64,000 nucleotides of DNA from Prosthecobacter dejongeii (GCF_014203045.1 NZ_JACHIF010000011.1:186001-250000); one strand, 5' to 3'; shown: positions 18,501-28,644, counted from the first letter of the stretch. The notes: generated from the sequence alone by a model not told the origin. Numbers and translations: made by a program.

Positions 18501-18840
18501 CATCCACGCGGATTTTGATGTCATCCAGCACCTCGCGCGGGTCCTTCCCTTCTTCCACCTCGATCACGACTGTCCCGCCGCTGGAGGAGGCTGTGGAATT
18601 GATATGCTTGATGCTGCCCACCTGCTGGATGGCTTCCTCGATCTTGAGGACGATGCTTTCCTCCACCTCCTCGGGAGCTGAGGCCGGGTAGGGCACGGTC
18701 ACGGAAATCATGCGCGAGGGCATGTCTGGGAACACCTCCAAAGGAATGCGATCCGAAGCAAGAGTCCAGATCCCCGCGATCACCGCCCCCAGCATGAGGA
18801 GATTGGCAGCGACGTGATTGCGGGCGAACCAGGAGATCAT
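15598..18840 (-). CDS. RND-superfamily efflux transporter (AcrB/HAE1-like)
   Basis: This is a proton-driven inner-membrane pump (about 1080 aa). It has the typical N-terminal ISWFARNHVAANLLML helix, two large periplasmic loops, twelve predicted membrane helices and the paired aspartates in TM4 (GIVVDDAIVISEHV), needed for proton relay. The N-terminal loop has the PYPASAPEEVEESI segment found in the HAE/heavy-metal type. The start at 18840 fits the family; an upstream in-frame ATG at 18957 would add 39 residues of another hydrophobic character. Neither a membrane-fusion protein nor an outer-membrane factor is adjacent, unlike most RND operons. The substrate is unknown. Confidence 0.92.
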   Translation of the reverse strand: MISWFARNHVAANLLMLGAVIAGIWTLASDRIPLEVFPDMPSRMISVTVPYPASAPEEVEESIVLKIEEAIQQVGSIKHINSTASSSGGTVVIEVEEGKDPREVLDDIKIRVDAIPNLPELAEKPTIQLDDNFHSVITVAVAADMAEADLRRLGEQIRDEISALPGITHAGLSGVRPYEIGIEIPEATLRKYGLNLERVSQAIRGSALDLPAGVVQTEAGDVSIRTRGRAYTGEDYSRVVILTRPDGTKLTLGEIAIIQDGFNENPLLARLNGKRCVVVNVMREGGQNAINIAESVKEYITTAQKRMPDGVQIEFWNDRSKIVKGRISLLIQNAQSSLILVFLCVGLFLRLDAVFWVAVGMVASFMGAIALMPFFDIAINLSSLFGFILVLGIVVDDAIVISEHVDTLRQRGMSALDAAIQGTKEMAVPITFGVLTTVIAFLPMAVGASDFLMMFKPIAIVFILVMLIALVETKIILPSHLAHPVPGLSGASDILGPVHRWSERTLRKFVDTFYRPALRWCVHHRYTALAAFFGGLIILCGFFFSGRILWIFFPRVQSERIEAKLTMLDGTPFEVTDGHIQRMYEIAEQMKKEYVGPDGKPVIRAILATTGTTRLTWGSGGSTGSSHVGEINIETYGPEERSLKVNTVDMAADWRKRIGNIVGAEELNFRAEIIRSGDPVDLQLTGTDPDELLDISDKIKAHLATYAGVFDITDSLDSGRNEIQLRLKPEAQSFGVTVSDLAQQVRQAFYGNEVQRIQRGRNEVKVMLRYPKNDRKNLATLETMRVRTAAGLEIPFSRVAEAKVGKSFTNIKRVDRRRAMNITADVNKSTTDPAKVRADVEVYVRELMATHPHIQWSFEGEARAQREGADAGKWALAIILLGMYAMMAIPFKSYTQPFIVLLVVPFGIVGAVLGHLFHSMPVSSMSICGMLAVTGVIVNDTLVLVDRINQLREETGDLKYAVQEGGRSRFRAIFLTQITTFVGLMPLMFEFGSLIENSPPGISHILTAIFGDNRAAQATSAQFLTPVSVSMGYGSLFATVITLFLVPLCYLAVDDLGRIINRILGRKPQPIAMPLGAPSA

Positions 18841-19032
18841 GGGAAAAAGTAAAAGATGAACAACGAACGAAGCACCGACCAACAAAGTTGCCCGAAGCCG
18901 AGGGCAAGGGCGAGCATAAAGAAAGCTCTCAGTGCGCAAGTTTATCCGCTGAGGCAAGGCCGATTCACCTGCACGGCATCAGCCAGAGCTTGCAGACAAG
19001 CGTAACCCGGCGAAGCATCTTCACACAACTTT

Positions 19033-19872
19033 ATGAATCAACCCTCTCCCGTCGGCGTTCTCGGGCTCGGCATCATCGGCAGCCGGGTGGCTGAAAACCT
19101 GCGCCGAGCTGGCCACCCCGTGCACGTCTGGAGCCACACCGCCCGCAACGTTCCTGGGGCCTTACCAAGTCCGCGAGACGTGGCAAATGCCGCCATGGTC
19201 ATCCAGATCTTCGTTCGCGACGGCGAGGCCCTGCTGACAGCCCTGCGGGACATGCAGCCTGCATTGACGCCCGATCACGTCATTCTGAACCACGCCACCG
19301 TCAGCAAGACAGCTACGCTGGAAGCCGCTGCTCTTTGTGCGGAAAGTGGCGCTACATTCCTAGATGCCCCATTCACAGGCAGCAAGATGGCGGCACAAAA
19401 TGGCAAGCTCGTTTACTACATCGGCGGGGCCACTGAAGTTCTCGAAAAAGCACGTCCCATCCTGGAGGCTTCATCGGCCAAAATTCTTCCGCTGGGAGAA
19501 ACCGGCGATGCGACGGTGCTGAAGATCGTCACCAATCTGGTGACCGCTATCACCGTCAAGGCTCTGGCGGAGGCGGCGGCCATCACACACAGCCAAGGAA
19601 TCCCGCTTGAGAACCTTCTGACCGCTTTGGAAAATAATGCGAACTACTCAGGCCTCATTGGAATGAAGTTACCGACCATCATCCAAGGGGATTTTGAAGC
19701 ACACTTTTCCCTGCGTAACATGCTGAAGGATGCCAACTTTGCCCGCGAGCTTGCTTCGCAAGGAGGTGTCTCAACGCCTGCCTTAGACTGCACTGCCGAG
19801 ACAATGCGCAGCGGTGTGAACCAAGGGAAAGGCGATCTCGACTTTTCTGTCATCGGCCAGATTGCCTCTTAA
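19033..19872 (+). CDS. NAD(P)-dependent beta-hydroxyacid dehydrogenase (HIBADH/GLYR1 family)
   Basis: This oxidoreductase (279 aa) belongs to the 3-hydroxyisobutyrate/6-phosphogluconate dehydrogenase superfamily. The Rossmann motif GVLGLGIIGSRVAENL is at about residues 8-23. The substrate-binding DAPFTGSKMAAQNGKL motif (near 114-129) and the catalytic-lysine helix (LKIVTNLVTAITVKAL, about 161-176) follow. The family reduces or oxidises small hydroxyacids and succinic semialdehyde; the exact substrate cannot be told. Its stop is 5 bases from the start of ygfZ, so the two are almost certainly cotranscribed. It lies divergent to the RND pump, with 192 bases between. Confidence 0.87.
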   Translation: MNQPSPVGVLGLGIIGSRVAENLRRAGHPVHVWSHTARNVPGALPSPRDVANAAMVIQIFVRDGEALLTALRDMQPALTPDHVILNHATVSKTATLEAAALCAESGATFLDAPFTGSKMAAQNGKLVYYIGGATEVLEKARPILEASSAKILPLGETGDATVLKIVTNLVTAITVKALAEAAAITHSQGIPLENLLTALENNANYSGLIGMKLPTIIQGDFEAHFSLRNMLKDANFARELASQGGVSTPALDCTAETMRSGVNQGKGDLDFSVIGQIAS

Positions 19873-19877
19873 TTTTC

Positions 19878-20750
19878 ATGACTGCCGATCGTTACTCCAC
19901 CCTCGCCACCCAGGGAGCCTGGGTGAATCTGTCCACCCGCGCCAAGTGGCGGCTCTCCGGAGCGGATCGCGTGCGTTACCTCAATGGCCAAGTGACCAAC
20001 GATGTTCGCACGGCCAACAGTCTCACGGCGCTCTATGCCTGTGTGACCAATCTTAAAGGCAAGATCGAAGGAGATATCTTCATCCATGCGGCTCCCGATG
20101 GTGAAAGCCTGCTGCTGGATGCCGATACAAGCCTGCGTGAATCTTTGGGCATAAGGCTGGAGCGCTACATCATCGCTGACGATGCGGTGCTGGAAGATAT
20201 CACGGATGACTGGCAACTGTGGCACAGGATCTCTCCACCTAATGGGACAGAAAATCCACCCTCCGCCGAAGGTCACTACCTAACCAATGAGTATCGTTTT
20301 CACCTCCCGGGTTATGATGTATGGCTACCAAACACCAGCGCACCGCCAAGTGAGACATGGCTGAGCGAAGCCGAGGCGGAGACCCTGCGCATCCTGAACA
20401 GAGTGCCTGCTTACCCGCACGAATTGAATGCCGAGACCTTCCCTCAAGAGGCCGGGCTGGAAAGCCGCGCCATGAGCTTTACCAAAGGCTGCTACATCGG
20501 TCAGGAGATTCTTTCCCGCATCAAAACCACTGGCAAGATGCCTCGCCAGCTCATCGCCTGGACCAGCGAAACGGAGCAACCCCATGGAGAGTTTTTGATG
20601 AATGCCGAGGGTAAAGAAGTCGGCCAGATCACCAGTGCCACTTGGCACCCCGAAAAGCAGACTTACGTCGGCCTGGCGTATGTACGCCAAGCTGCCGCAG
20701 ATGCAGGCACATGGCAGACTTTCTCAGGGCAGACGGTGCAGGCGGTTTGA
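19878..20750 (+). CDS. ygfZ: Folate-binding YgfZ/GcvT-fold protein
   Basis: This protein (290 aa) has the aminomethyltransferase (GcvT-like) fold. YgfZ uses folate to support assembly or repair of certain iron-sulfur clusters, such as that of MiaB. The diagnostic motif KGCYIGQE is at residues 203-210 and contains the conserved cysteine. The N-terminal LSGADRVRYLNGQVTNDV segment (26-43) is also family-typical. The full glycine-cleavage context is absent, which favours YgfZ over GcvT. It is directly downstream of the hydroxyacid dehydrogenase (5-base gap) and converges on the exosortase gene (23 bases). A cysteine desulfurase gene lies about 10 kb further on but is not part of the unit. Confidence 0.88.
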   Translation: MTADRYSTLATQGAWVNLSTRAKWRLSGADRVRYLNGQVTNDVRTANSLTALYACVTNLKGKIEGDIFIHAAPDGESLLLDADTSLRESLGIRLERYIIADDAVLEDITDDWQLWHRISPPNGTENPPSAEGHYLTNEYRFHLPGYDVWLPNTSAPPSETWLSEAEAETLRILNRVPAYPHELNAETFPQEAGLESRAMSFTKGCYIGQEILSRIKTTGKMPRQLIAWTSETEQPHGEFLMNAEGKEVGQITSATWHPEKQTYVGLAYVRQAAADAGTWQTFSGQTVQAV

Positions 20751-20773
20751 TCAAAATCACGTCGTTCCCTTTT

Positions 20774-22528
<1,755 letters not shown>

Positions 22529-22572
22529 TCACAGGCTGGAATTTATTTGATATTGAGCTTAATTATTTCCAC

Positions 22573-23631
22573 ATGGCCGAAACTCCCCCCTCCTCCCCGG
22601 CACGGAAGCCCTTGCTCAAGGATGCTCCCGAATCCACTCCTGCCCCCGCCCCAGCCCGCGCTCCCAGCACCGCCCAGCGCAAAAAGCAGGAACCGACAAA
22701 GCCGACCTCCAGCGTGTGGAAACCAGCCCTCATTTTATCTGCCGTTCAATTCGTCTTCGTGGGAGGCCTTGCGCTTTGGGGGAGCTCTTATTTAGCGCAG
22801 AAGGCACCTACTAGCAGCCCAGGTGCAGCATCACCGGAGGTTTCCGCCTCCATGAAAGTGGCTCTCGACCAAGCGAATGCCCAGATCGCAGCGCTGCAGC
22901 GGCAATTGGATGCCCAAGGTGAAGAACGGGCCAAGACTCAGAGCCGCCTTCAGGAAATGGCGGACCGCATGGCCCTCGTCATACAGCAGTCCTCCTTCGT
23001 CCCTTCGGCAGACACGGCCCGCGTCTCTGACCAGGATGCCTCCCAAGTCGCCGCCATGATGCCCAGTGTGACGCCGGCCACGGGGGAGCTGATTCTCATC
23101 AAGGAGCGCAATCGTCTCACCAGCTACGCCGATAAAGCCATCGCCACGGGCAGCCGGGAATCTCTCCAGGCCCTGGTCGAAGCCATGATGGACCCCGCCA
23201 TGAAAAACTTGACCCATGCGGCGCAGGCGGAATTTAAACGCGTGCAGGCTTACTACGACATGGGCATCAGCATTGACCCAGGCTACACCCTGCCCGTGCG
23301 CGAGCTGTTTAAAGACAGTCCCGTCACGCGTGAGGCGGATCTCTCCCCTGCCCAGCTTCATGGCCTGATGCAGGATGCAAAACAGCCCTGGGAGGCACGC
23401 CTGCGTTCAGCTTTCCTGCTTCGCTCTAGCACAGAAGCTGAGACCAATGCCCTCCTGCTCAAAGTCCTCAAAGAAGATCCGATTCTGGACGTGGCCAAAC
23501 AAGCCCAAATCACCTTTGAAAACCGTGTGGGCCGTAAGTTCCGCCTTTTTGATATCCCTTCCATTGAGGCCTGGTGGCAGGCGCAGGGGGGCGACAAGCC
23601 CGCCTTAAAGATGATCGAGCCCGGCAAATAA
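22573..23631 (+). CDS. Single-pass membrane protein with coiled coil (unknown function)
   Basis: I do not recognise this protein (352 aa). It has a Pro/Ala-rich, basic N-terminal segment (1-50), one transmembrane helix (about 51-72), then a heptad-like coiled coil (about 90-140, QANAQIAALQRQLDAQ region) and a helical, probably periplasmic C-terminal domain (about 170-345). The last part (LLLKVLKEDPILDVAKQAQITF) is helical and might be HEAT-like. The topology is N-in, C-out. It starts 101 bases from the divergent exosortase gene and is followed after 199 bases by a PEP-CTERM gene. It may therefore belong to the exosortase export pathway; that link rests only on position. Confidence 0.75.
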   Translation: MAETPPSSPARKPLLKDAPESTPAPAPARAPSTAQRKKQEPTKPTSSVWKPALILSAVQFVFVGGLALWGSSYLAQKAPTSSPGAASPEVSASMKVALDQANAQIAALQRQLDAQGEERAKTQSRLQEMADRMALVIQQSSFVPSADTARVSDQDASQVAAMMPSVTPATGELILIKERNRLTSYADKAIATGSRESLQALVEAMMDPAMKNLTHAAQAEFKRVQAYYDMGISIDPGYTLPVRELFKDSPVTREADLSPAQLHGLMQDAKQPWEARLRSAFLLRSSTEAETNALLLKVLKEDPILDVAKQAQITFENRVGRKFRLFDIPSIEAWWQAQGGDKPALKMIEPGK

Positions 23632-23830
23632 ACAGCCGTTATGGGGTCGCATCGGTGCCACCCGCTCGGCACCACCCTAAAGATCTGCCTGATCTTGCCG
23701 CTAGATCCCGCCTCGGCCTTGATGCCTGGGGAGGTTCAGATACATTTGCTGTCCCCCCACCCAATGAGAGCCCCCGCACCACCAGCAGGGGCATCTCCAT
23801 TTTTTTGGTTGGGGCTCACCTGCCCTAACC

Positions 23831-24688
23831 ATGAAATTGCCCCCTCTTTTTCGCGCTTCGGCCCTGCTTCGCTCCCTCCTGTTCTTGGCAGCTTGGGTTT
23901 TAGCCGGTGCTGGGATTTCTCCAGCCGCCGTCTTGTTACAGGACAGTTTTGAAAACGGCATCAAAGCCACCCCAGACAGCAGCAGCATCGGCAACTGGAC
24001 CAATTTCGCGGACGCAGGGGTGACCGAATCTGGTGGGGTGCTGACCGTGATGACGACCAACAGCGGCGTTTCCAATTCAGGTAACTTTTCCACCACCGTC
24101 CGGCCAGAGCTGAATCCCTTCACTTCCACCATTCAGTTTTCGGTCACTGACTTTGATCTCGCCGGCACGGGAGATTATGCGGCGGACAACACCGGGCGCT
24201 TCCGCATCGGCCTCACCTCCACGCTGGGATCCTTCTTTGGTAGCAACGACGCCTTCGCTCTGGAAATCAACAATGGTGGCCATGGCTTTCGCCTGGGTAC
24301 CAAAGCCGACAATACCGCCAATGATCCCAGCGGCTCGGTCGCTTCAGGCTTCGGCCTCACCAGTGCCATCACCGCCTTTGATTTTACCTTCACTAGCACC
24401 ACTTGGGACCTCGTGCTGTATTCCGGCGAAACCATTCTCTTCGATCAAGCCGGGAACTGGTCTCTAGGAGATGCGGCCAACTGGGGCGCGGGCACGGCCA
24501 ATACAGGAGCCTCATCCCTCTTACTCGCCGTCCAAAACACCAATACCACCGGCACCCCCACGGGTTTCAAATCCTTCTCCATTGGCAGCATCGAAGTCAG
24601 TGCCACCATCGTGCCCGAGCCCTCACGCGCGCTGCTACTCGGCCTAGCTCTCGCGGGCCTAGCGCTGAGAAGGTCCCGGGCGCCATAA
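23831..24688 (+). CDS. PEP-CTERM sorting-domain protein, candidate exosortase substrate
   Basis: This is a secreted protein (285 aa). It has an N-terminal signal peptide (MKLPPLFRASALL to about residue 32) and a C-terminal PEP-CTERM tail: VPEP at 261-264, then a hydrophobic helix and a terminal basic cluster (RRSR). The central part is rich in Thr, Ser, Asn and Gly and starts with LLQDSFENG, like secreted lectin/beta-sandwich domains of this group; the binding partner is unknown. The exosortase would cut at or near the PEP motif in the membrane. Its neighbours are the membrane coiled-coil gene and, 1.4 kb away on the other strand, the exosortase. A 6-bp hairpin (GGTGCC/GGCACC, 23654-23673) lies in the 199-base gap before it, without a T-run. 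Confidence 0.88.
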   Translation: MKLPPLFRASALLRSLLFLAAWVLAGAGISPAAVLLQDSFENGIKATPDSSSIGNWTNFADAGVTESGGVLTVMTTNSGVSNSGNFSTTVRPELNPFTSTIQFSVTDFDLAGTGDYAADNTGRFRIGLTSTLGSFFGSNDAFALEINNGGHGFRLGTKADNTANDPSGSVASGFGLTSAITAFDFTFTSTTWDLVLYSGETILFDQAGNWSLGDAANWGAGTANTGASSLLLAVQNTNTTGTPTGFKSFSIGSIEVSATIVPEPSRALLLGLALAGLALRRSRAP

Positions 24689-24853
24689 AGAAGGTCTCTC
24701 GAACGAGATATCGTCGGTTCATCACTTCAGGAGTTAGACTGAGGATCGTCCATCTCCCTCATTCACCTCATCCGCAGGCAATCAAATTCCGAACCGATTC
24801 CAGTAACAGATGACTTTTCACCGAGACTTTCTTATAACCTGGAAAGCTCCCTG

Positions 24854-25384
24854 ATGAACACATCCTCGACGACTCAAAATCCCATCCGTCACGAAGTCGA
24901 AATTCAAGTGACTCGCGAGATGATGATCAAGGCTTGGCGGGCCTGGTTTTTCAAAAATGAACATTGGTTAGGCCTGAGCCTAGCTGTCTTGCTGATTGGC
25001 ATTGGCGTCTGCATGGATCTACGTGATGGCATCTTAGGCAGCTTCTCCATCATCTCCCTCACATTACTGGCGATGGGTTTCTTCATTTACGTGGGGGGTT
25101 ATTGGATGGGGCGAAGCCGCGCCATCACGAAGTTGGAAAGTATCATCGAGGGCAAAGCCCGATACACCTTTACCGAAGAGACTATCCAAGCTGAGAGCTC
25201 GCTAGGCAGTATGACCCTGGGCTGGGCTGCCTTGGACGAGGTGAGGCAATATGAAGACCTGATCCTCCTGGGCTTTCGTGGAGCCTCGTATTCTACCCTG
25301 CCCAAAGCACAGCTCACACCTGCAGCCCTCGCCTTTTTGCTGGAGCGCGCGGAGGTGAATGGGATCAAGACCCGAGGGTTTTGA
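24854..25384 (+). CDS. YcxB-like membrane protein
   Basis: This membrane protein (176 aa) resembles the YcxB family. It has an N-terminal segment (MIKAWRAWFFKNE), two adjacent hydrophobic helices (about 38-57 and 62-84) and a C-terminal cytoplasmic domain with the family's alternating pattern: YTFTEETIQAESSLGSMTLG, WAALDEVRQYEDLILL and YSTLPKAQLT. The function of YcxB proteins is unknown. It is 165 bases after the PEP-CTERM gene and converges on a lipoprotein gene (20-base gap). It is likely an independent transcription unit. Confidence 0.72.
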   Translation: MNTSSTTQNPIRHEVEIQVTREMMIKAWRAWFFKNEHWLGLSLAVLLIGIGVCMDLRDGILGSFSIISLTLLAMGFFIYVGGYWMGRSRAITKLESIIEGKARYTFTEETIQAESSLGSMTLGWAALDEVRQYEDLILLGFRGASYSTLPKAQLTPAALAFLLERAEVNGIKTRGF

Positions 25385-25404
25385 CATCCTCGCCAGCCAT
25401 AGTG

Positions 25405-25776
25405 TCACTTTTTTGCAGAAGCGTTAATGCGTTGTCTCCATTCATTCACCGAAAGGATTTCAACCTCTTCAAAAGGCAGTTCCTTGAGGCTCGTCCAGCG
25501 ATCCTCGACCTTCGCTCCACGGAAATCGAAGGTCATCACATGGATGGAGCCGTCCTTAAACACATAGTTGACCTCATGCGGTCGCTGAAGAGAGAAGTGC
25601 TTTTCCACGCCCATCACTTCGGGGCTGATGTGCACGGCGATGCCGCGCAGCTCTGGATGAGCCTGAACCGCGCTGAGCCATGAAGGCAGCGAGGTTTCAC
25701 TCGTCTTTTTAGGGGCCGTCACACAGCCTGTCATTAAACAGACAGCTAGGGACAACAGATGAAATTTGCCAGTCAT
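25405..25776 (-). CDS. Small predicted lipoprotein of unknown function
   Basis: This protein (123 aa) has a lipoprotein signal: MTGKFHLLSLAVCLMTGC, whose lipobox ends in LMTGC. The mature part has VVxHxS-like strands (LRGIAVHISPEVMG, VNYVFKDGSIHVMTFDFRG) but no domain I recognise. The start at 25776 is chosen because it gives the signal peptide and leaves 8 bases to the upstream L,D-transpeptidase stop; a start at 25821 would overlap that gene. Cotranscription with the L,D-transpeptidase is likely, and both are lipoproteins, so a shared envelope role is plausible. Confidence 0.7.
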   Translation of the reverse strand: MTGKFHLLSLAVCLMTGCVTAPKKTSETSLPSWLSAVQAHPELRGIAVHISPEVMGVEKHFSLQRPHEVNYVFKDGSIHVMTFDFRGAKVEDRWTSLKELPFEEVEILSVNEWRQRINASAKK

Positions 25777-25784
25777 AACACCCC

Positions 25785-26444
25785 TCACGGCACCACCGTC
25801 ACAGGCGTGCCCATGGGGCAAGCGAGGAAGAATTTCTCGGCCATGTGGCCGGGGAGGCGGATGCAGCCGTGGGAGGCGGGGTAGCCGGGGAGGTAGCCCT
25901 GGTGCATGCCCACACCGCCGTAGATGCGCATGAAATAGTACATCTTCGCCCCTTCAAAGCGGGTGCCAGGCGGGCGGCGGTCCTTGCGGTTGTCAATGTT
26001 TGTCATCACCACATTGCCGTACATGTCTTCGTAGTCGCCGTAGATGGAGGATTTGTGGTCAATGTCCTTCTCGATCACGCGATAGCGCCCTGGGCGAGTA
26101 TCATACCCTTCGGAGCCGGAGGAAATAGGCGAGCCACCCGCGAGGTGACCACCTTTGTAGAGATAGACCATCTGCTCGCCCAGGACGATGCGGATGGAGG
26201 GCCGGCCCTGCATCCCATCGGCATACCAAAAGGAGCCATCGCTGCGAAACAGGCCCATCACGCGGGAGGGCAGTTTTTTGGCCACATTCACGCCCTGCTG
26301 CCCATAACGAAACAGGTTCTGCCCATAGGACGGCTGGCCCCCGTATGCGGGCTGCCCGCCATAATAATAAGGCTGGGTGGAGCAACTGACGCTGAGCAGC
26401 GGCAGAAGAAGCAGGCAGGCGGAAAGCAGGCGGGGGAAGGTCAT
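25785..26444 (-). CDS. L,D-transpeptidase (YkuD) lipoprotein
   Basis: The protein (219 aa) crosslinks or modifies peptidoglycan, or anchors proteins to it, using a catalytic cysteine. It is a lipoprotein: lipobox LSVSC with C21, followed by an unusual Tyr/Gly-rich repeat (YYGGQPAYGGQPSYGQ) that probably acts as a flexible linker. The YkuD domain (about 80-217) has H181 and the SHGCIRL motif at 191-197, with C194 catalytic. Anchoring of a YkuD enzyme by a lipid suggests activity at the outer membrane/peptidoglycan interface. It is followed closely by a small lipoprotein gene and divergent from the PagL-like gene. Confidence 0.93.
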   Translation of the reverse strand: MTFPRLLSACLLLLPLLSVSCSTQPYYYGGQPAYGGQPSYGQNLFRYGQQGVNVAKKLPSRVMGLFRSDGSFWYADGMQGRPSIRIVLGEQMVYLYKGGHLAGGSPISSGSEGYDTRPGRYRVIEKDIDHKSSIYGDYEDMYGNVVMTNIDNRKDRRPPGTRFEGAKMYYFMRIYGGVGMHQGYLPGYPASHGCIRLPGHMAEKFFLACPMGTPVTVVP

Positions 26445-26553
26445 GCGGAGGGTGATACGGATGAAAGCATAAAGATAGCCTGCTTGGACAGATAAGTTTC
26501 AGCCCTGCTTCTGCCCTTGCATCTGAGAACGCTCCATGGCTTCATGGGCGCGC

Positions 26554-27159
26554 ATGAAGCGTCTCCTTACTCTTTTCGCCTTTCTCACCACGGCAGCCTT
26601 TGCCGGGGAACCTGCGTCCATCGCCCCAGGTCTGTCTCCAGATGTCAAACCCTGGCAGCAAAACTCCATCGACCTGGAAGTGGGCTACCTGTGGAAGGTG
26701 GGCGGTGATACGCCCCTGGACTATGAAAGCGCCCCAGTGATGCTGTCCTGGCGCCCAGCCTACATGATGCACCATGTGTTTGAAGATGGCTCCGCAATCG
26801 TCGTGCGCAGCCGCTTTGCCGCTATCGGCCAGGCCATCCTCCAGGGGCCTGAAAATCATTACTTCGGCTTCATGGCCGCCCCTTCCCTGGAATATTGGGA
26901 TGCCACCGGCACTTGGTCCGTGTATGGCCAGCTCGGCGGTGGTCTGGGCTGGATTGACTCCCAGGGCGTGACCGGCGGCCAGGGCCAGGACCTAACCTAC
27001 AATTGGTTTGCCGCCGCTGGCGTTTCCTACGCTGTGGCTGAAAATGTGGACCTGCGCCTAGGCGCGATGTTCCAGCACCTGTCCAACCAGGGTGCCACCG
27101 ATCCGAACCCGGGGCTGAATTCCCTGGGTGTCACACTGGGCGTTACCTGGAGTTTCTAA
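26554..27159 (+). CDS. PagL-like lipid A 3-O-deacylase / acyloxyacyl hydrolase barrel
   Basis: The protein (201 aa) is an outer-membrane beta-barrel type with a cleaved signal peptide (MKRLLTLFAFLTTAAFA). Its C-terminal part has the His-x-Ser-Asn pattern of PagL (H175, S177, N178 in MFQHLSNQG), followed by PNPGLNSLGVTLG and a terminal aromatic residue (WSF), typical of a barrel end. PagL removes the 3-O-linked acyl chain from lipid A. The match to the catalytic dyad is good, but overall similarity cannot be measured here, so another porin-like barrel remains possible. The start at 26554 is chosen for the signal peptide; 26536 would add 6 residues. An acyl-CoA ligase gene follows after 9 bases. 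Confidence 0.7.
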   Translation: MKRLLTLFAFLTTAAFAGEPASIAPGLSPDVKPWQQNSIDLEVGYLWKVGGDTPLDYESAPVMLSWRPAYMMHHVFEDGSAIVVRSRFAAIGQAILQGPENHYFGFMAAPSLEYWDATGTWSVYGQLGGGLGWIDSQGVTGGQGQDLTYNWFAAAGVSYAVAENVDLRLGAMFQHLSNQGATDPNPGLNSLGVTLGVTWSF

Positions 27160-27168
27160 TACGGCTTC

Positions 27169-28632
27169 ATGTTCAGCATCGTCGAAGCCATCCGTCAGCG
27201 TGCGACGCCCCAAGCGGTCGCGTTGGTCCAGAAAGACCGCACGCTCAGTTACGAGTCCCTTTTCCAGCAGTGCGATGCCCTCGCTGCGATGATCCAGCAG
27301 CATGTGCCGCATGATCCCGCGCGGGTGGATCGCCTGCGCATCGGCGTACACTTCCCCAGCAGCCTGGACTATGTGCCCCTGGCGCTGGCCACTCTGGCCG
27401 CCGGAGCCTGCTTTGTCCCCATTCCGGATGAACTGGCCGATGAGGAAAAGCGCGACCTCGCCACCCGCACCGGCATGGATGCCGTGCTGGTGCTGGAAAC
27501 GCTGGCCGGCTGGCTGCCTGAGGGCACGCAAAAGCTGGGCGCCTTCAGCGTGGCCGAACAAAAAGTGCTGATCCAGCGCCTGCCCGCTGTCACGCCCGGT
27601 TTCCCAGCAGCGGCGTTTGAGGGGATTAACCCCGCCTTCATCCGCTTCAGCTCCGGCACCACGGGCAAATCGAAAGGCGTTCTGCTTTCCCACGAGTCCC
27701 TGCTGGAGCGCATCACCGCCGCCAATGAAGGCCTGCGCATTGGCCCTGGCGATCGTGTACTGTGGGTGCTGCCCATGGCGCATCACTTTGCCGTCTCCAT
27801 CGTACTGTACCTCTACCACGGGGCCACAACCATCATCGAGGAAACCCACATGGGTGAGGACCTGCTGCGCGCTGGGGCTGAGCAAAAAGCCACCGTCATG
27901 TACGGCAGCCCCGTGCACTATCGCCAGCTGGTGGAGGCACCGCCCGTGGGCGAGTGGACCACCCTGCGCCTGGCGGTGGCTACCGCCGCTGCGCTGGATG
28001 CTGCCACGGCGGAGAAATTCCGCGCCCGTTTTGGCCGCGATCTGGTGCAGGGCCTGGGCATCATCGAACTCGGGCTGCCCGTGCTGAACCTCACTGGCGC
28101 GCAAGAGGCCCCCGAGGCCATCGGCCTGCCGCTGAGCGCCTATGAATGCCTGCTGAAGGATGATACGGGCCGCGAACCACCTGCGGGTGAGCCAGGCGAA
28201 ATCTGCCTGCGTGGCAAAGGAATGTTCGATGCCTACCTGGACCCCTGGATGCCGCGTGCGGAAGCCCTGGATGCGGAAGGTTGGTTCACAACCGGTGACC
28301 TGGGCCGGCGTGATGCGGCAGGCCGCGTGACCATCTGCGGACGCAAGAAAACCCTGATCAATGTCGGCGGTATGAAGGTCTTCCCAGAGGAAGTGGAGCG
28401 CGTCCTGGATTCCCACCCGAAGGTGCAGCGCTCCCTCGTCGAAGCTCGTCTGCATCCTCTCTATGGGGAGGTGCCCATCGTGCGCTACATCGCCAGTCCC
28501 GAAGGTGCCCCCACCACCATGGAGCTACGCAATCACTGCCGCGCTCACCTTGCCGGGTATAAGATTCCCCTGCTCTTCAGCGCCGTGCCACAACTGCCGC
28601 TGACCGCCAGCGGCAAGCTCAAGCGCGCCTAA
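27169..28632 (+). CDS. AMP-dependent acyl-CoA synthetase/ligase
   Basis: This adenylate-forming enzyme (487 aa) activates a carboxylic acid, probably a fatty acid, to acyl-AMP and then a thioester. The P-loop motif SSGTTGKSKG is at 161-170. The A8 region GWFTTGDLGRRDAAG, the KTLINVGGMKVFPEEVE segment and a catalytic lysine at K483 (SGKLKRA) complete the family set. It is shorter than many acyl-CoA synthetases and ends just after the lysine. It starts 9 bases after the PagL-like gene stop, so a shared transcript is likely. An attractive idea is that it recycles acyl chains released from lipid A; this is inference. Confidence 0.88.
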   Translation: MFSIVEAIRQRATPQAVALVQKDRTLSYESLFQQCDALAAMIQQHVPHDPARVDRLRIGVHFPSSLDYVPLALATLAAGACFVPIPDELADEEKRDLATRTGMDAVLVLETLAGWLPEGTQKLGAFSVAEQKVLIQRLPAVTPGFPAAAFEGINPAFIRFSSGTTGKSKGVLLSHESLLERITAANEGLRIGPGDRVLWVLPMAHHFAVSIVLYLYHGATTIIEETHMGEDLLRAGAEQKATVMYGSPVHYRQLVEAPPVGEWTTLRLAVATAAALDAATAEKFRARFGRDLVQGLGIIELGLPVLNLTGAQEAPEAIGLPLSAYECLLKDDTGREPPAGEPGEICLRGKGMFDAYLDPWMPRAEALDAEGWFTTGDLGRRDAAGRVTICGRKKTLINVGGMKVFPEEVERVLDSHPKVQRSLVEARLHPLYGEVPIVRYIASPEGAPTTMELRNHCRAHLAGYKIPLLFSAVPQLPLTASGKLKRA

Positions 28633-28644
28633 CCAAAGGTTAAG

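Noticed and set aside
27058-28455. Minus-strand open frame (about 465 codons) antisense to the acyl-CoA ligase
   Set aside because: It overlaps two well supported plus-strand genes and looks like a codon-bias shadow.
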